Assembly (NCBI RefSeq): GCF_902506065.1
Contig: NZ_LR732912.1
Location: 1,286,387-1,350,386, forward strand
Source: Arthrobacter sp. 9V
GTDB taxonomy: Bacteria > Actinomycetota > Actinomycetes > Actinomycetales > Micrococcaceae
Length of the DNA: 64,000 nt
Reading direction: 5' to 3'
A program made the position numbers and the translations under genes. This document shows positions 9,101-16,461 of the stretch, one piece after another (the stretch's first letter is position 1; each line of letters opens with the position of its first letter). The notes below the pieces were generated by a model. It was not told where the DNA came from and made no database searches. It saw nothing but the letters and a program-made list of their open reading frames with translations.

Positions 9101-10319
9101 GGATCTTGTCTTTGAACATGCCAGGCTCCGGCCCCGCACATCCTTGGCCGTAGTGACGGCGAGCTTGCGCCATGCTGCCAGGATTGGCGAGGCCATCAGG
9201 CTTCAACTGCCTAACCACCCTCTGCTGTCCAGCTTCTTCGGAGCGGGGCCTGAGTCCTTCCGTGTGGTGGACCTCGAGCGTGCCCAAGGTCTGGTGCGTG
9301 ACCACGTGATCTTCTCCTTGGGCTATGGCCGCACGCCGCATGGCCGCGCGCTCCATTCGTTTGGTCCCCTGTCCACCGAGGGCGGGCGTAACCGTTTCGC
9401 CCTTGCGATGACACGTGCCCGACGCTCCATGCATGTGCTCACGTGCTTCCGGCCCGAGGACCTTGACCTCGATCGCCTGGCTCATGGCGCGGTGGACTTC
9501 TACGAACTGTTGGACCGTGAGCTCTCCGGAAACAGCAACCTGGGAACTCCTGCCTCCCGTGCTGTAGCCAGCGAGCAGGCTTTGGGCGAAGATCCCCTGG
9601 TGGCTGATCTTGGCGAACGCTTGCGCGCCCGTGGAGCGCGGGTGTGGCACCTTTACGACGGCGTGCTGGACATCGCGGCGGCGGCTGACCCGGTACACAC
9701 CATTGGCCGGGAGGGCGCTGAAATTCCCACCCCCGTCGCCATCGAGTCCGACGGTACTGAACGTTACAGGCGGATGAGCGTCCGGGAGCGGAGCCGGTTG
9801 CGGCCGCAACTGTTGGAGCGCATGGGGTGGCGCTACATGTCGCTTTGGACGATCGAGGTCTTCACCGATCCTTCCTCTTGCGCGGACCGCATCGGTTCCT
9901 ACTTGGGTCTTGAGAATCACCTCGCCCAATCGGCGTCGGCCCACAGTGGTTTCCTTCACGCAGATGGGGAAGAATTGAATACGGGAAACGAGCAGCCTTT
10001 GTTGCCTGGAGATTCCCTTGACCATACTGAAAATGAAGTACTCCAAAGCGACGTTCATGAGACAGAGAACCCGAAAGAAGCACCACTGATGGATCAGGAA
10101 ACAGACGCCGAGGACCGCGCTGCTGAGGAATCCGGGGATAAGATCGTCAGCGGTTCCGGGAACGAAGCTGCGGACCAGAAGTCCACTGCTGGCAAGACGG
10201 GTTCCACCGGCATTCTTCCTACCAAAGCCGCGGAGGATGATCCGCGGCGGTGGGGCGATGACTCGGGTTACGACCATGAGCAGTGGCTGAAGGAACAGAA
10301 GCCCCCGCACTGGGGCTAA
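6162..10319 (+). CDS. Large SF1 helicase-like protein with C-terminal endonuclease-like domain; Walker A lysine replaced
   Basis: This 1385-residue protein has the plan of COG1112/DUF4011-type superfamily 1 helicases. The N-terminal half of the helicase core carries a P-loop near residue 306 reading PPGSGQTQT, where the family expects GTGK; the essential lysine is glutamine. Walker B near residue 840 reads VIIDAEST instead of DEAS, and motif III reads GDAKIA instead of GDPKQ. Motifs V and VI are better kept (ERAQG near 1040, MTRARR near 1082). A long helical insert separates the two halves. Residues about 1140-1220 resemble the MTES_1575-type restriction-endonuclease fold, with LDIAAA near 1168 and AIESDG near 1192 keeping the likely metal-binding acids, then MGWRYMSLW. 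An acidic, probably disordered tail ends in KPPHWG. The start at ATG 6162 follows a TACCCT box by seven bases. Likely nucleic-acid binding; ATPase activity is doubtful. Confidence 0.8.
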   Translation: MPVWSKASKASTEKKAEVVSVGQGQEEGSEELRKWLSGLKPVTGADTMLRFVKTPEGAIDLSNAHPSGLAQLLAGRRTRLSTLIRDRQQYLVAARAARNIRSKIFELSNDRGIEAGYLSAGTVVWTSAVGGKPQRVSAPVMLTSIVLTVRPGEDDFELQLTEQARMNPALVRHLKTVHGIVFDVNAVARMAYNTARLDPQPVLDRLSTLIQPIHGAEVEFNLLVTTLADLSGNLDDPWINMNNPTVAALSTAANGGDIEPEPIKAGRFPSLDLRDPADELLLLDADTDQQYVVDAVRAGDSLVVSTPPGSGQTQTAINAIGALVSEGKSVLVVGDRQASLAGLSGHLESLGLESILFRPGNGTTPQQLKGQLVRAIMRNEKALEPQLGNLHQTLTGHRHALMDHVASLHNVRERWGCSPYQAMQSLAELTSIHPAPSTTVRLKRSVLDNIKDREELAGRLRRAAELGSFSSASTSSPWYGARLVTRKETEEAQQLARLAEEKLPVLRDRMKQVSDHAEIRLGETFTEWGAQLELLIAVRESLDKFTPDIFDRPVHDLISATASSAWRRERNLEMPSMQRSRLRRVAKEYVRPGVHIADLHSSLVLVQEQRALWAGYATTQRHPAVPSGLADLGALYRELDGELRRLGDALKHTSDGGSLHGTPYLQLMERLERLVADTATLETLPERTLLIEEMREHGLGELLADLAAREVQASSVAAELDLAWWQSALEAMISGDDYLAMSDGDSLRRLEAEYRLADQAHIASGAARLRWQLAQKWRQGLLEHPRQAELLRALLKDGRVTLPALSAQAPDLVPLLVPVWSVSPYLLTGVLPAEQKFDAVVIIDAESTSLQAVLPAIARARQVVAFGDAKIAHARTFSVAVEPPVAGVASHENVDSAFKALSRVLPTWQLNWVYRAVDEDLILQLSKNYYDGGLRRLPDGNSVTGLDRSIHVEYIPDGTGLPGADHEGVESVTAEVNRVVDLVFEHARLRPRTSLAVVTASLRHAARIGEAIRLQLPNHPLLSSFFGAGPESFRVVDLERAQGLVRDHVIFSLGYGRTPHGRALHSFGPLSTEGGRNRFALAMTRARRSMHVLTCFRPEDLDLDRLAHGAVDFYELLDRELSGNSNLGTPASRAVASEQALGEDPLVADLGERLRARGARVWHLYDGVLDIAAAADPVHTIGREGAEIPTPVAIESDGTERYRRMSVRERSRLRPQLLERMGWRYMSLWTIEVFTDPSSCADRIGSYLGLENHLAQSASAHSGFLHADGEELNTGNEQPLLPGDSLDHTENEVLQSDVHETENPKEAPLMDQETDAEDRAAEESGDKIVSGSGNEAADQKSTAGKTGSTGILPTKAAEDDPRRWGDDSGYDHEQWLKEQKPPHWG

Positions 10320-10345
10320 GCAGCGGCGGCGCATTCAGCGGCCGG

Positions 10346-11155
10346 TTACGGGTTGACCAAAACAAAGAAAAGCTTGCCTTGCGTTGATGCGCCGGCAAGC
10401 TTTTCTGCTTGTTGAGGATCGGCGGCCACCACCACCAGTCCATCAGTGTCGCCTGTCCCCAGCCATTCACCTGGCTTGCCGCTTTGGGCCGATGTCCAGA
10501 GCACGGGTACTGGGCCTGCAAGAATCTGGCTTTGCCTTGTTTCGTCGTAGGACCCGGATGCGGTGAGGACCACTGTGACGAGTTGCCCGGGGGAGAGAAG
10601 CTGGATAGATGATGGATCGGCCATCCGGAGTGGGACGGCAGCCGAGCCCACGGGCGCTCCCGTCAGGAGGCCAGGGCCCAGGAGGCTTGATTCCGAGGGT
10701 ATCTGGCCCCTGCCGAGGGGGGATGCGAGTTGGCGGCCCACAAAGGCGTCCACGGTGTCCGAAGCTCCGCCGATAGCAAGATCGGGGGGCACCTCAACAC
10801 TGCTGAAATCAGTGGCGGTAAGGCTGGTCCCCGTTGGCAGGTCCCGGGCTGCCACAAGAATGCTTACTCGCTGCTCCGACGCAGGGGTGAGTTGCTGGAC
10901 TGCAATACCGGCAGCCACACATAACAGGAGCGCCACTGCCAACCGGCGGTTGCGGGCAAGCCAGGAGCCGAAACCCGGCCGGTAGCCCCGCTGACCAGCC
11001 TGAACTCGTGGTCCATTGCGGCCGAACCGTGTGTTGGTCCGGGCGGGGGAAGGCGGAGGCAGGGAAGGCGTACGGCTCAGCGTTGGCCCATCACCGGGGC
11101 CGTTCGTCGAGCGTTCGGCGCGGGCGAGGAGGGCGCTGCGTGACATATGTGGCAT
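10346..11155 (-). CDS. SAF-domain membrane-anchored protein (CpaB/RcpC-like)
   Basis: This 269-residue protein has a basic, proline-rich cytoplasmic N terminus, one membrane helix at about residues 72-88 (LAVALLLCVAAGIAV) and then a SAF domain with VAARDLPTGTSLTATDF and an AVPLRMADP segment. SAF domains occur in pilus-assembly CpaB/RcpC proteins and flagellar chaperones, but no tad pilus genes are in the window, so the role is open. The ATG follows an AACGT-type -10 box by six bases and is likely leaderless. It is convergent with the helicase-like gene, and its last codons contain a hairpin that could serve as terminator. The adjacency to fmdB and galU is common in actinobacteria. Confidence 0.8.
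   Translation of the reverse strand: MPHMSRSALLARAERSTNGPGDGPTLSRTPSLPPPSPARTNTRFGRNGPRVQAGQRGYRPGFGSWLARNRRLAVALLLCVAAGIAVQQLTPASEQRVSILVAARDLPTGTSLTATDFSSVEVPPDLAIGGASDTVDAFVGRQLASPLGRGQIPSESSLLGPGLLTGAPVGSAAVPLRMADPSSIQLLSPGQLVTVVLTASGSYDETRQSQILAGPVPVLWTSAQSGKPGEWLGTGDTDGLVVVAADPQQAEKLAGASTQGKLFFVLVNP
10367..10405. terminator. Hairpin at the convergent junction, inside the 3' end of the SAF gene
   Basis: Twelve-base arms GAAAAGCTTGCC (10367-10378) and GGCAAGCTTTTC (10394-10405) are a perfect inverted repeat. On the minus strand the hairpin is followed by a T-rich run encoding the last residues of the SAF protein. It may terminate transcription from both directions. Confidence 0.5.
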
Positions 11156-11161
11156 GACGCC

Positions 11162-11167
11162 ACGTTA
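11162..11167 (-). promoter_or_regulatory. -10 box for leaderless SAF gene
   Basis: On the minus strand TAACGT ends six bases before the ATG at 11155, and no Shine-Dalgarno sequence is present. Confidence 0.5.
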
Positions 11168-11218
11168 GCCAGCTTGCCGGGCCGCAAATAGCGCCAGGTT
11201 GACGTATGTGGAAAACGC

Positions 11219-11485
11219 TTAGCTGGTTGCCGCTGCGGTTGCCGGTGCTGCAGCAGGTGCCGCGGCCGAGGGAGCCGCGGGTGACGCCGAAACGGTGCTG
11301 CCCTTGGCATCACGGGAATCAGTCCGGTAGAACCCCGAGCCCTTGAAAACGACGCCCACGCTGTTGAACTTCTTCCTCAACGCACCTTTGCATTCGGGGC
11401 ACTCCGTCAAAGAGCTGTCAGAGAAGGACTGGACGATGTCAAAGGCATGGTCACAGTCTTTGCAGGCGTATGCGTATGTGGGCAC
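11219..11485 (-). CDS. FmdB family zinc-ribbon protein
   Basis: This 88-residue protein starts MPTYAYACKDCDHAFD and has the two CxxC pairs (Cys8/Cys11 and Cys34/Cys37) of the FmdB/CxxC regulatory family, which fold as a small zinc ribbon. The phrase VVFKGSGFYRTDSR is the family's second signature. The C-terminal 25 residues are a low-complexity Ala/Pro tail. The start is GTG with AAAGGAGG six bases upstream. The role is not established; it sits upstream of the SAF gene on the same strand, in the usual actinobacterial galU neighbourhood. Confidence 0.9.
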   Translation of the reverse strand: MPTYAYACKDCDHAFDIVQSFSDSSLTECPECKGALRKKFNSVGVVFKGSGFYRTDSRDAKGSTVSASPAAPSAAAPAAAPATAAATS

Positions 11486-11618
11486 TGAGTTCCTCCTTTA
11501 GGACAAAGTTCAGGTCCTGTGCAGCGTTGACGGAGAAATTCCGCCTTAGCAGTCGCAGGGCCTGAGTGCCAATTCTATCATCGGTAGCCAGCGGGTGTAC
11601 CAGTGGTTGTGCGGGACC

Positions 11619-12254
11619 TCACTTCCCCACCCGTCCTCGGTCAGCCTGCTCGACGCCGGGATGGAGCTGGATGACTCCGGAAGGCGTCAGAACCTGATGC
11701 ACGGGTTGATCAAACGCCTCGGCGGGTATGGAACCTGAAGGTAACAAATCGTCGTCAAACACCACTGCGATGGTGGGCGGACGGCCACCGGAAGCGTCGA
11801 GGCCCTGAAGGAGCCTGTCATAGTAGCCGCCGCCTTGGCCGATGCGGTTGCCATCGAGGTCTACCGCCGTGGCGGGCATGAAGATTCCCGCGGTACCGGC
11901 TACCACTGAGCTTTCAAGGCGTTCACCCTCCGGCTCGTCTATGGGCGCATAGGAAGACCGGACAAACACTGTTTCAGGTGTCCAATGCACCCAGCTCAGG
12001 AGCCGCCCCGGCTCGCAGACGGGCAAGAGGACCCGGTGGCCGGCCTGGTGCAGCGAATTAATCAGCGGGATGGTGGGCGGCTCGAAGGCCACGCCGAGGT
12101 ACACGGCGAAGGTACCGGACGCAGCGGGGGACACCGTTGCCGCCCAAGCTGTGCCGTGCTCCGCAAGCGACCTTCCGGCGCGGGCCAAGTGCTCCGGACT
12201 GAGGGTCCGCCTGTGAAGTCGTCGGCTGCTGCGAATGTCTTCCTTCGATGCCAT
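11619..12254 (-). CDS. 5-formyltetrahydrofolate cyclo-ligase
   Basis: This enzyme converts 5-formyl-THF with ATP to 5,10-methenyl-THF in folate recycling. The 211-residue product carries the family hallmark GQGGGYYDR near residue 145 and MPATAVDLDGNRIGQG before it. I placed the start at ATG 12254 (MASKEDIRSSRRLHRR), which aligns with the usual N terminus; in-frame ATG 12281 and an upstream GTG at 12320 are also open. It is divergent from galU with about 130 bases between them, and probably cotranscribed with nothing downstream, since fmdB has its own leader after a 130-base gap. Confidence 0.9.
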   Translation of the reverse strand: MASKEDIRSSRRLHRRTLSPEHLARAGRSLAEHGTAWAATVSPAASGTFAVYLGVAFEPPTIPLINSLHQAGHRVLLPVCEPGRLLSWVHWTPETVFVRSSYAPIDEPEGERLESSVVAGTAGIFMPATAVDLDGNRIGQGGGYYDRLLQGLDASGGRPPTIAVVFDDDLLPSGSIPAEAFDQPVHQVLTPSGVIQLHPGVEQADRGRVGK

Positions 12255-12370
12255 CTGTGTCCGATCCTGTGGTTGAAGCATGCGCGTTGGGCAGCAGGGG
12301 TTGTCCACGCAGGAAACCAAATGTGCTATCCACGCGGCGAGGGGTTTAGCCGATGATGTGTTCCGTCCGT

Positions 12371-12376
12371 TACATT
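12371..12376 (+). promoter_or_regulatory. -10 box fixing the galU start
   Basis: TACATT ends six bases before GTG 12383. The upstream ATG codons at 12353 and 12356 precede it, so they are unlikely starts. Confidence 0.55.
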
Positions 12377-12382
12377 AGTCCG

Positions 12383-13288
12383 GTGACTCTAGAAAACAAC
12401 GCTGTCCGTAAGGCTGTCATTCCCGCAGCAGGCCTTGGCACCCGGTTCCTTCCCGCCACTAAGGCGATGCCGAAGGAAATGCTGCCCGTGGTGGACAAGC
12501 CTGCCATCCAGTATGTAGTCGAAGAAGCAGTCAAGGTGGGCCTGCATGACGTCCTGATGATTACAGGGCGCAGCAAGCGGGCACTGGAGGACCATTTTGA
12601 CCGTGTGCCGGCTCTTGAAGCCACCTTGGCTGAAAAGGGCGACACCGCCAAGCTTGAAGCCATTCAGTCCGCCACCAACCTCGGTGACATTCACTATGTC
12701 CGTCAAGGTGACCCGAACGGCCTCGGCCACGCTGTCCTTCGTGCAAAGCAGCACGTCGGGTACGAGCCCTTCGCCGTGCTGCTTGGCGATGACCTGATCG
12801 ATGCCCGCGAGGACCTGCTGAGCGAAATGATTGCTGTTCAGCAGAAGACCGGCGGCTCGGTGGTTGCCCTCATCGAGGTGGAGCCTTCCAAGATCAGCGC
12901 TTACGGTTGCGCAGATGTTGAGGACAACGGTGAGGACGGCTATGTGCGCATCAAGCAGCTCGTTGAAAAGCCTTCTCCGGAAGAGGCGCCGTCCAACCTC
13001 GCTGTGATCGGGCGTTACGTGCTGCACCCGGCCGTGTTCGAAGTCCTGGAAAAGACGGCTCCCGGTCGTGGTGGAGAAATCCAGCTGACGGACGCCCTTG
13101 AGGTGCTCGCTGCCGGCGAAGGTGAAGGCTACGGCGTCTACGGCGTTGTCTTCCGCGGCCGCCGTTATGATACCGGTGACAAGCTCAGCTACCTCAAGGC
13201 GTGCATCGAACTTGCTTGCGAACGCGAGGACCTCGGTCCTGAGCTTCGTGAGTGGCTGCCCAACTTCACAGCCGCGCTTCCCAAATAG
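12383..13288 (+). CDS. galU: UTP--glucose-1-phosphate uridylyltransferase
   Basis: GalU makes UDP-glucose from UTP and glucose-1-phosphate for cell-wall and capsule sugars. The 301-residue protein has the nucleotidyltransferase signature VIPAAGLGTRFLPATK at residues 10-25, the PKEMLPVVDKPAIQYVVEEA segment, and the catalytic-site region VLLGDDLID. VEKPSPEEAPSNLAVIGRY lies further on. The start is GTG 12383, six bases after TACATT and so probably leaderless. The rimJ-like gene starts seven bases after its stop, so the two form an operon that may extend to the SepX-like gene. Confidence 0.95.
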   Translation: MTLENNAVRKAVIPAAGLGTRFLPATKAMPKEMLPVVDKPAIQYVVEEAVKVGLHDVLMITGRSKRALEDHFDRVPALEATLAEKGDTAKLEAIQSATNLGDIHYVRQGDPNGLGHAVLRAKQHVGYEPFAVLLGDDLIDAREDLLSEMIAVQQKTGGSVVALIEVEPSKISAYGCADVEDNGEDGYVRIKQLVEKPSPEEAPSNLAVIGRYVLHPAVFEVLEKTAPGRGGEIQLTDALEVLAAGEGEGYGVYGVVFRGRRYDTGDKLSYLKACIELACEREDLGPELREWLPNFTAALPK

Positions 13289-13294
13289 TCCAGA

Positions 13295-13906
13295 ATGTAC
13301 GGCTCTGCGATCTGGCCGGTAACGCTGGAAAGCGGAGACCTGCTGCTTCGGCCCATCCGATACCGTGACAAGCGGGAATGGTCCGAAGTCCGTTCGCGGA
13401 ACAGCGAGTGGCTAGCGCCGTGGGAGGCGTCCAACCCGGCTCCGGGTGGGCGCCTGCCCAGCTACCGCCAGATGGTGGCTTCCTTGAATGAGCAGGCGCG
13501 CCAGTCAACCGCTTTGCCGTTTCTTATTGTGGAGCGAACCGCCGGCTTTCGCGAGCCGCAAATCGTCGGACAACTGACGGTCTCGTCCATCGTGTGGGGG
13601 TCGGCCATGATGGCCACCCTCGGCTATTGGGTTGATAGGGACCGTGCAGGGCGTGGGATTGCTCCAACGGCGGTTGCAATGGCAACCGACCACTGCTTCC
13701 GGGTGCTGGGTTTGCACCGCATGGAAATCAACATCCGACCGGAGAACTCTCCGAGTCTGCGGGTTGTGGAAAAGCTCGGATTCCGCGATGAGGGTTACCG
13801 GGAAAGGTACCTGCACATAAACGGCGAATGGGCCGATCACCGATCCTTTGCCTTAACTGCCGAGGAAGTGCCGGAGGGACTCCTGCGCCGGTGGCTTAGA
13901 GGATAA
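13295..13906 (+). CDS. RimJ/RimL-type GNAT N-acetyltransferase
   Basis: This 203-residue protein has the GNAT fold used by ribosomal-protein alanine acetyltransferases. LGYWVDRDRAGRGIAPTAVA at about residues 109-128 contains the acetyl-CoA motif A (GRGIA), and EINIRPENSPSLRVVEKLGF near 150 is motif B typical of RimJ/RimL. The N terminus shows LLLRPIRYRDKREW. It starts seven bases after galU with no good ribosome binding site, so translation may be coupled. In many actinobacteria rimJ lies between glp (a moeA-type gene) and the SepX/GlpR gene; the moeA-type gene is missing here. The substrate is not determined. Confidence 0.9.
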   Translation: MYGSAIWPVTLESGDLLLRPIRYRDKREWSEVRSRNSEWLAPWEASNPAPGGRLPSYRQMVASLNEQARQSTALPFLIVERTAGFREPQIVGQLTVSSIVWGSAMMATLGYWVDRDRAGRGIAPTAVAMATDHCFRVLGLHRMEINIRPENSPSLRVVEKLGFRDEGYRERYLHINGEWADHRSFALTAEEVPEGLLRRWLRG

Positions 13907-14005
13907 ACGGGCAGGTCATCGGCCTTTTTGCTCTTATCTCCAGTCATTTGCGGACTCGGCCACGACACACCGGCCGCAATGCCGCCGCACCCGGTGATTT
14001 GCTTC

Positions 14006-14011
14006 TACGGT
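14006..14011 (+). promoter_or_regulatory. -10 box fixing the start of the SepX/GlpR-like gene
   Basis: TACGGT ends seven bases before GTG 14019. A TTG at 14013 lies only one base after the box. Confidence 0.5.
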
Positions 14012-14018
14012 TTTGAAT

Positions 14019-14942
14019 GTGGACTTCCCTCTCAGCAGCTCAGTGATACTCGTGGTCACTGTCGCGCTGTGGATGGTCTGGGTGGCGCCCTATGTTCTCC
14101 GGAACAGGCGGCAACAAGTCCAAACGGCCGCTGTTCCAGCAGAGGCTTTTGACGACGAACCAGACGAAACGCAGGCAGGGGTGGTACTGACTTTGGCACC
14201 TCAGCAGGAGAAACCAATGGAGACCATGCACAGCAAAGCACCGGCGTCGCCCCAGGAATCCCCAGCGGCGGAGCCGTCGCTCCGGAAGGCGCCCACCACG
14301 CCGTTCACTATCCGTTACGCCCGGCTCACGTTGGCCTTGGCGGGCCTTGCCCTGTTGGTAACGGCCGCGGTTTCCGGAGTTCTACGGATTCTCGGCATCG
14401 GCTCAGTGTGGTTGCCGCTGGTGTCGCTCATTGGCGCAGTCCTCGCCGTCGTGACCTTGCGGAAGCTCGCCCTGCGTGACCTTCGCGAACGGCGGGCGCG
14501 CCGTGCAGCTCAAGCCTCGCCCATTCCGACGCCTGCGCGTTACCTGCCGAAGGAACCGGCGGCCGAAACGAAGATAACCACGGTTTTCGACGCCGAAGCC
14601 ACCACTCGTGAAGCTGCGCGGTTGTCCGCCGTGGAACTGCGGGAGGCAGCGCTTGCTGTTGCTGTGGCCGCGGGAGACAAGTCCGCTGAGTTAGCCAGTG
14701 ACTCCAAGGGTGCCAGTTGGCAGCCGGTGGAGGTCCCGAAGCCCACCTACGTTGATGCTGCCAAAGCGCCCCGTCCGGCTCCTGAGCCATTGGATCTGCC
14801 CGAGGCACCAAAGCCCGTTGGCAAGCCTGTGCTGAAACAAAACGTTGAGCAGGCCGAGGCAGCAGGCTCTGTTGTGGCAACTGCCAAGAGCCACAGTGCC
14901 CTGAGCAATTTGGATGATGTCCTGCAGCGTCGCCGCGCCTAA
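14019..14942 (+). CDS. SepX/GlpR-like divisome membrane protein
   Basis: This 307-residue protein starts with a single helix (residues 6-28) ending WMVWVAPYVLRNRR, matching the W-x-x-YLVPxWLRR pattern at the start of SepX (Streptomyces) and GlpR (Corynebacterium). A charged linker follows, then two helices at about residues 105-150 (LALAGLALLVTAAVSGVL and VSLIGAVLAVVTLRKLAL) and a long cytoplasmic tail with a variable Ala/Pro-rich part. Those homologues recruit or stabilise the FtsZ-associated protein Glp at the division site. The galU-rimJ-this-gene order supports the call. No moeA-type glp gene is present between galU and rimJ. The start is GTG 14019, seven bases after TACGGT. The assignment rests on pattern and synteny, not on a search. 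Confidence 0.6.
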   Translation: MDFPLSSSVILVVTVALWMVWVAPYVLRNRRQQVQTAAVPAEAFDDEPDETQAGVVLTLAPQQEKPMETMHSKAPASPQESPAAEPSLRKAPTTPFTIRYARLTLALAGLALLVTAAVSGVLRILGIGSVWLPLVSLIGAVLAVVTLRKLALRDLRERRARRAAQASPIPTPARYLPKEPAAETKITTVFDAEATTREAARLSAVELREAALAVAVAAGDKSAELASDSKGASWQPVEVPKPTYVDAAKAPRPAPEPLDLPEAPKPVGKPVLKQNVEQAEAAGSVVATAKSHSALSNLDDVLQRRRA

Positions 14943-14948
14943 GAGCCC

Positions 14949-15740
14949 ATGACAACCATTTGCGTTGCCGGTGGGACGGGCCAGGTTGGCCGTGAAGTCG
15001 TCCGGCTGGCAGTGGCTTCCGGTCACAAGGTTTCGGTCCTAAGCCGGCACGTGCCTCCAGTCGGCTCTAAAAAGCACGTCGACGGCGCCACGTACTTTGC
15101 GGGCGATGTCACCTCCGGAGACGGTTTGTCGGCCGCTTTGGCGGGCGCCGACGTCGTTATTGATTGCCTTGAGGGGCAATTTGGCAAAGCGCAAAAGCAG
15201 TTCGCCGACGGCGGTGGCAGGCTTCTTGGCGCCGCGCAGCTGGCCGGTGTTGGCAAGGCGGTGGCGCTCTCCATCATCAACTGCGACCTGAGCTCGTCCG
15301 CCTACTACGCCTCCAAGGCTGCCAAGGAACGGAGGTACGCCGAGTCTGCGTTGCAGACTGCAGTGGTCCGGGCAACCCAGTTTCACGGTTTGGTAGCAAT
15401 GATTTTCGCTGCTGGTGCCAAGGTCCGGCTGATTCCGACATTCAAAGATGTAAGCCTTCAGTCGATTTCGCCCGTAGACGTTGCAGCAGCATTGCTTGCT
15501 GCGGCTGTGGATGATTCGCAGCCGGAGAATCACAGCATGGTGACCATAGCGGGGCCGCAAGCCCTGACCATGCGGGAGATGGCGGAATCCTGGAAGTCAA
15601 CAACAGGTGCGCGGGGAAGAATTATCCAGCTGCCTTTACCAGGACCGATGGGTGACTTTCTTCGCGCCGGACACAATCTGTCTCCCGAGCAGCCGTACGG
15701 CAAGGAGTCGTTCGTGTCGTGGTTGGAAAAGCGCCGGTAA
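14949..15740 (+). CDS. NAD(P)-binding Rossmann-fold protein, NmrA/atypical SDR type
   Basis: This 263-residue protein opens with TTICVAGGTGQVGREVVRLA, the GxxGxxG dinucleotide motif of extended and atypical short-chain dehydrogenases. VAGADVVIDCLEG-type sequence follows near residue 70 and VVRATQFHGLVAMI near 140, as in NmrA-like or NAD(P)H-binding proteins. The catalytic YxxxK is present only as YYASK at about residues 118-122, which leaves the activity uncertain. It starts six bases after the SepX-like gene's stop and is probably in the same operon. No substrate can be named. Confidence 0.8.
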   Translation: MTTICVAGGTGQVGREVVRLAVASGHKVSVLSRHVPPVGSKKHVDGATYFAGDVTSGDGLSAALAGADVVIDCLEGQFGKAQKQFADGGGRLLGAAQLAGVGKAVALSIINCDLSSSAYYASKAAKERRYAESALQTAVVRATQFHGLVAMIFAAGAKVRLIPTFKDVSLQSISPVDVAAALLAAAVDDSQPENHSMVTIAGPQALTMREMAESWKSTTGARGRIIQLPLPGPMGDFLRAGHNLSPEQPYGKESFVSWLEKRR

Positions 15741-15786
15741 AGTTTGTAGCCTGAGGACACCGGCCGGAGAGTTGAGGCTCGGTTCA

Positions 15787-15859
15787 GGGGCTATAGCTCA
15801 GTTGGTAGAGCGCTTCGTTCGCATCGAAGAGGTCAGGAGTTCGAATCTCCTTAGCTCCA
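15787..15859 (+). tRNA. tRNA-Ala (anticodon CGC)
   Basis: The 73-base sequence folds as a full cloverleaf: acceptor GGGGCTA with TAGCTCC (one G-U pair), D stem GCTC/GAGC, and anticodon stem CTTCG/CGAAG. The loop TTCGCAT gives anticodon CGC for GCG codons. The T arm AGGAG-TTCGAAT-CTCCT and discriminator A are present. CCA is not encoded. Confidence 0.95.
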
Positions 15860-15902
15860 CTCTTTTCAAGAGCCGGTTTCCGGAAGCCAAACCGCCGCGT
15901 GC

Positions 15903-16370
15903 TTATGGGCAGTTCAACGTACCGGTGAGGGGTTGGCTTGCCCACGCGTTCGTTGAGTTGGGTATTTTGTAGAAGCCGCGGATCTGGTACGTCCACGTCC
16001 CGGACAGGTTGCTCGCGTTCTGGACTCCTGAACTGTAAGACTTACCGGCTGTTTTGCTCATGTCACCGGTGAACTGCACGACGCCGTCAGGGTCAATGAT
16101 CTTCAACTCGTGATAATTGGCGTACGGGACGGCGGTGAAGGCTCCAACGCTGATCTTTGCCTGGCCGAACCACAAAAACGAATCGCACGACTTCGTCACG
16201 GCGACCGTGTTGGCTGCCGGCGCGGTGAGCTTGGCAGCGGCGACGGGCATGGCGCCCGTCTCTGTGTCGTTGAACTGCGCGTGGGCTGGTGAGATCTGGA
16301 CACCCATCAACAGCAGCACAGCGGCCAGAATAATCGCCGGTACTTGCCAGCTGATGCCCTTGCCCTGCAT
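15903..16370 (-). CDS. Small secreted protein of the SipW/TasA-like locus
   Basis: This 155-residue protein has an N-terminal signal peptide: a hydrophobic core at about residues 9-26 (VPAIILAAVLLLMGVQI) with a likely cleavage after AHA near residue 31. The mature part starts QFNDTETG, recalling the FxDTETG segments after the signal peptides of TasA/camelysin-like proteins, and contains a Cys pair near residues 62 and 154. I do not recognise the fold; it is probably beta-rich. It is the most distal gene of a minus-strand cluster with the HPt-like gene, SipW and the TasA-like gene, and carries its own upstream copy of a repeat shared with that gene. It is likely an extracellular or surface-attached structural component. 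Confidence 0.6.
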   Translation of the reverse strand: MQGKGISWQVPAIILAAVLLLMGVQISPAHAQFNDTETGAMPVAAAKLTAPAANTVAVTKSCDSFLWFGQAKISVGAFTAVPYANYHELKIIDPDGVVQFTGDMSKTAGKSYSSGVQNASNLSGTWTYQIRGFYKIPNSTNAWASQPLTGTLNCP

Positions 16371-16425
16371 TGCTCGTTACCGTTCCTGTCGAGTGGATGT
16401 TCCACTGTCCAGTGTGCCCAACCGG

Positions 16426-16456
16426 CCTCAGGAAACGCCTCGGTGAACACTCAAGG
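16426..16456 (-). promoter_or_regulatory. Repeat-type operator upstream of the small secreted gene
   Basis: On the minus strand the stretch contains CTTGAG and CCTGAGG with a related CCGAGG between them. It resembles the CTTGAGG-N4-CCTGAGG pair upstream of the TasA-like gene at 18471-18488. The protein that binds it is not known. Confidence 0.35.
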
Positions 16457-16461
16457 TCCGC

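Noticed and set aside
6909..10334. 1141-codon minus-strand frame opposite the helicase-like gene
   Set aside because: High G+C leaves few stop codons in the antisense frame. The plus-strand protein has clear SF1 helicase and nuclease motifs and this one has none.
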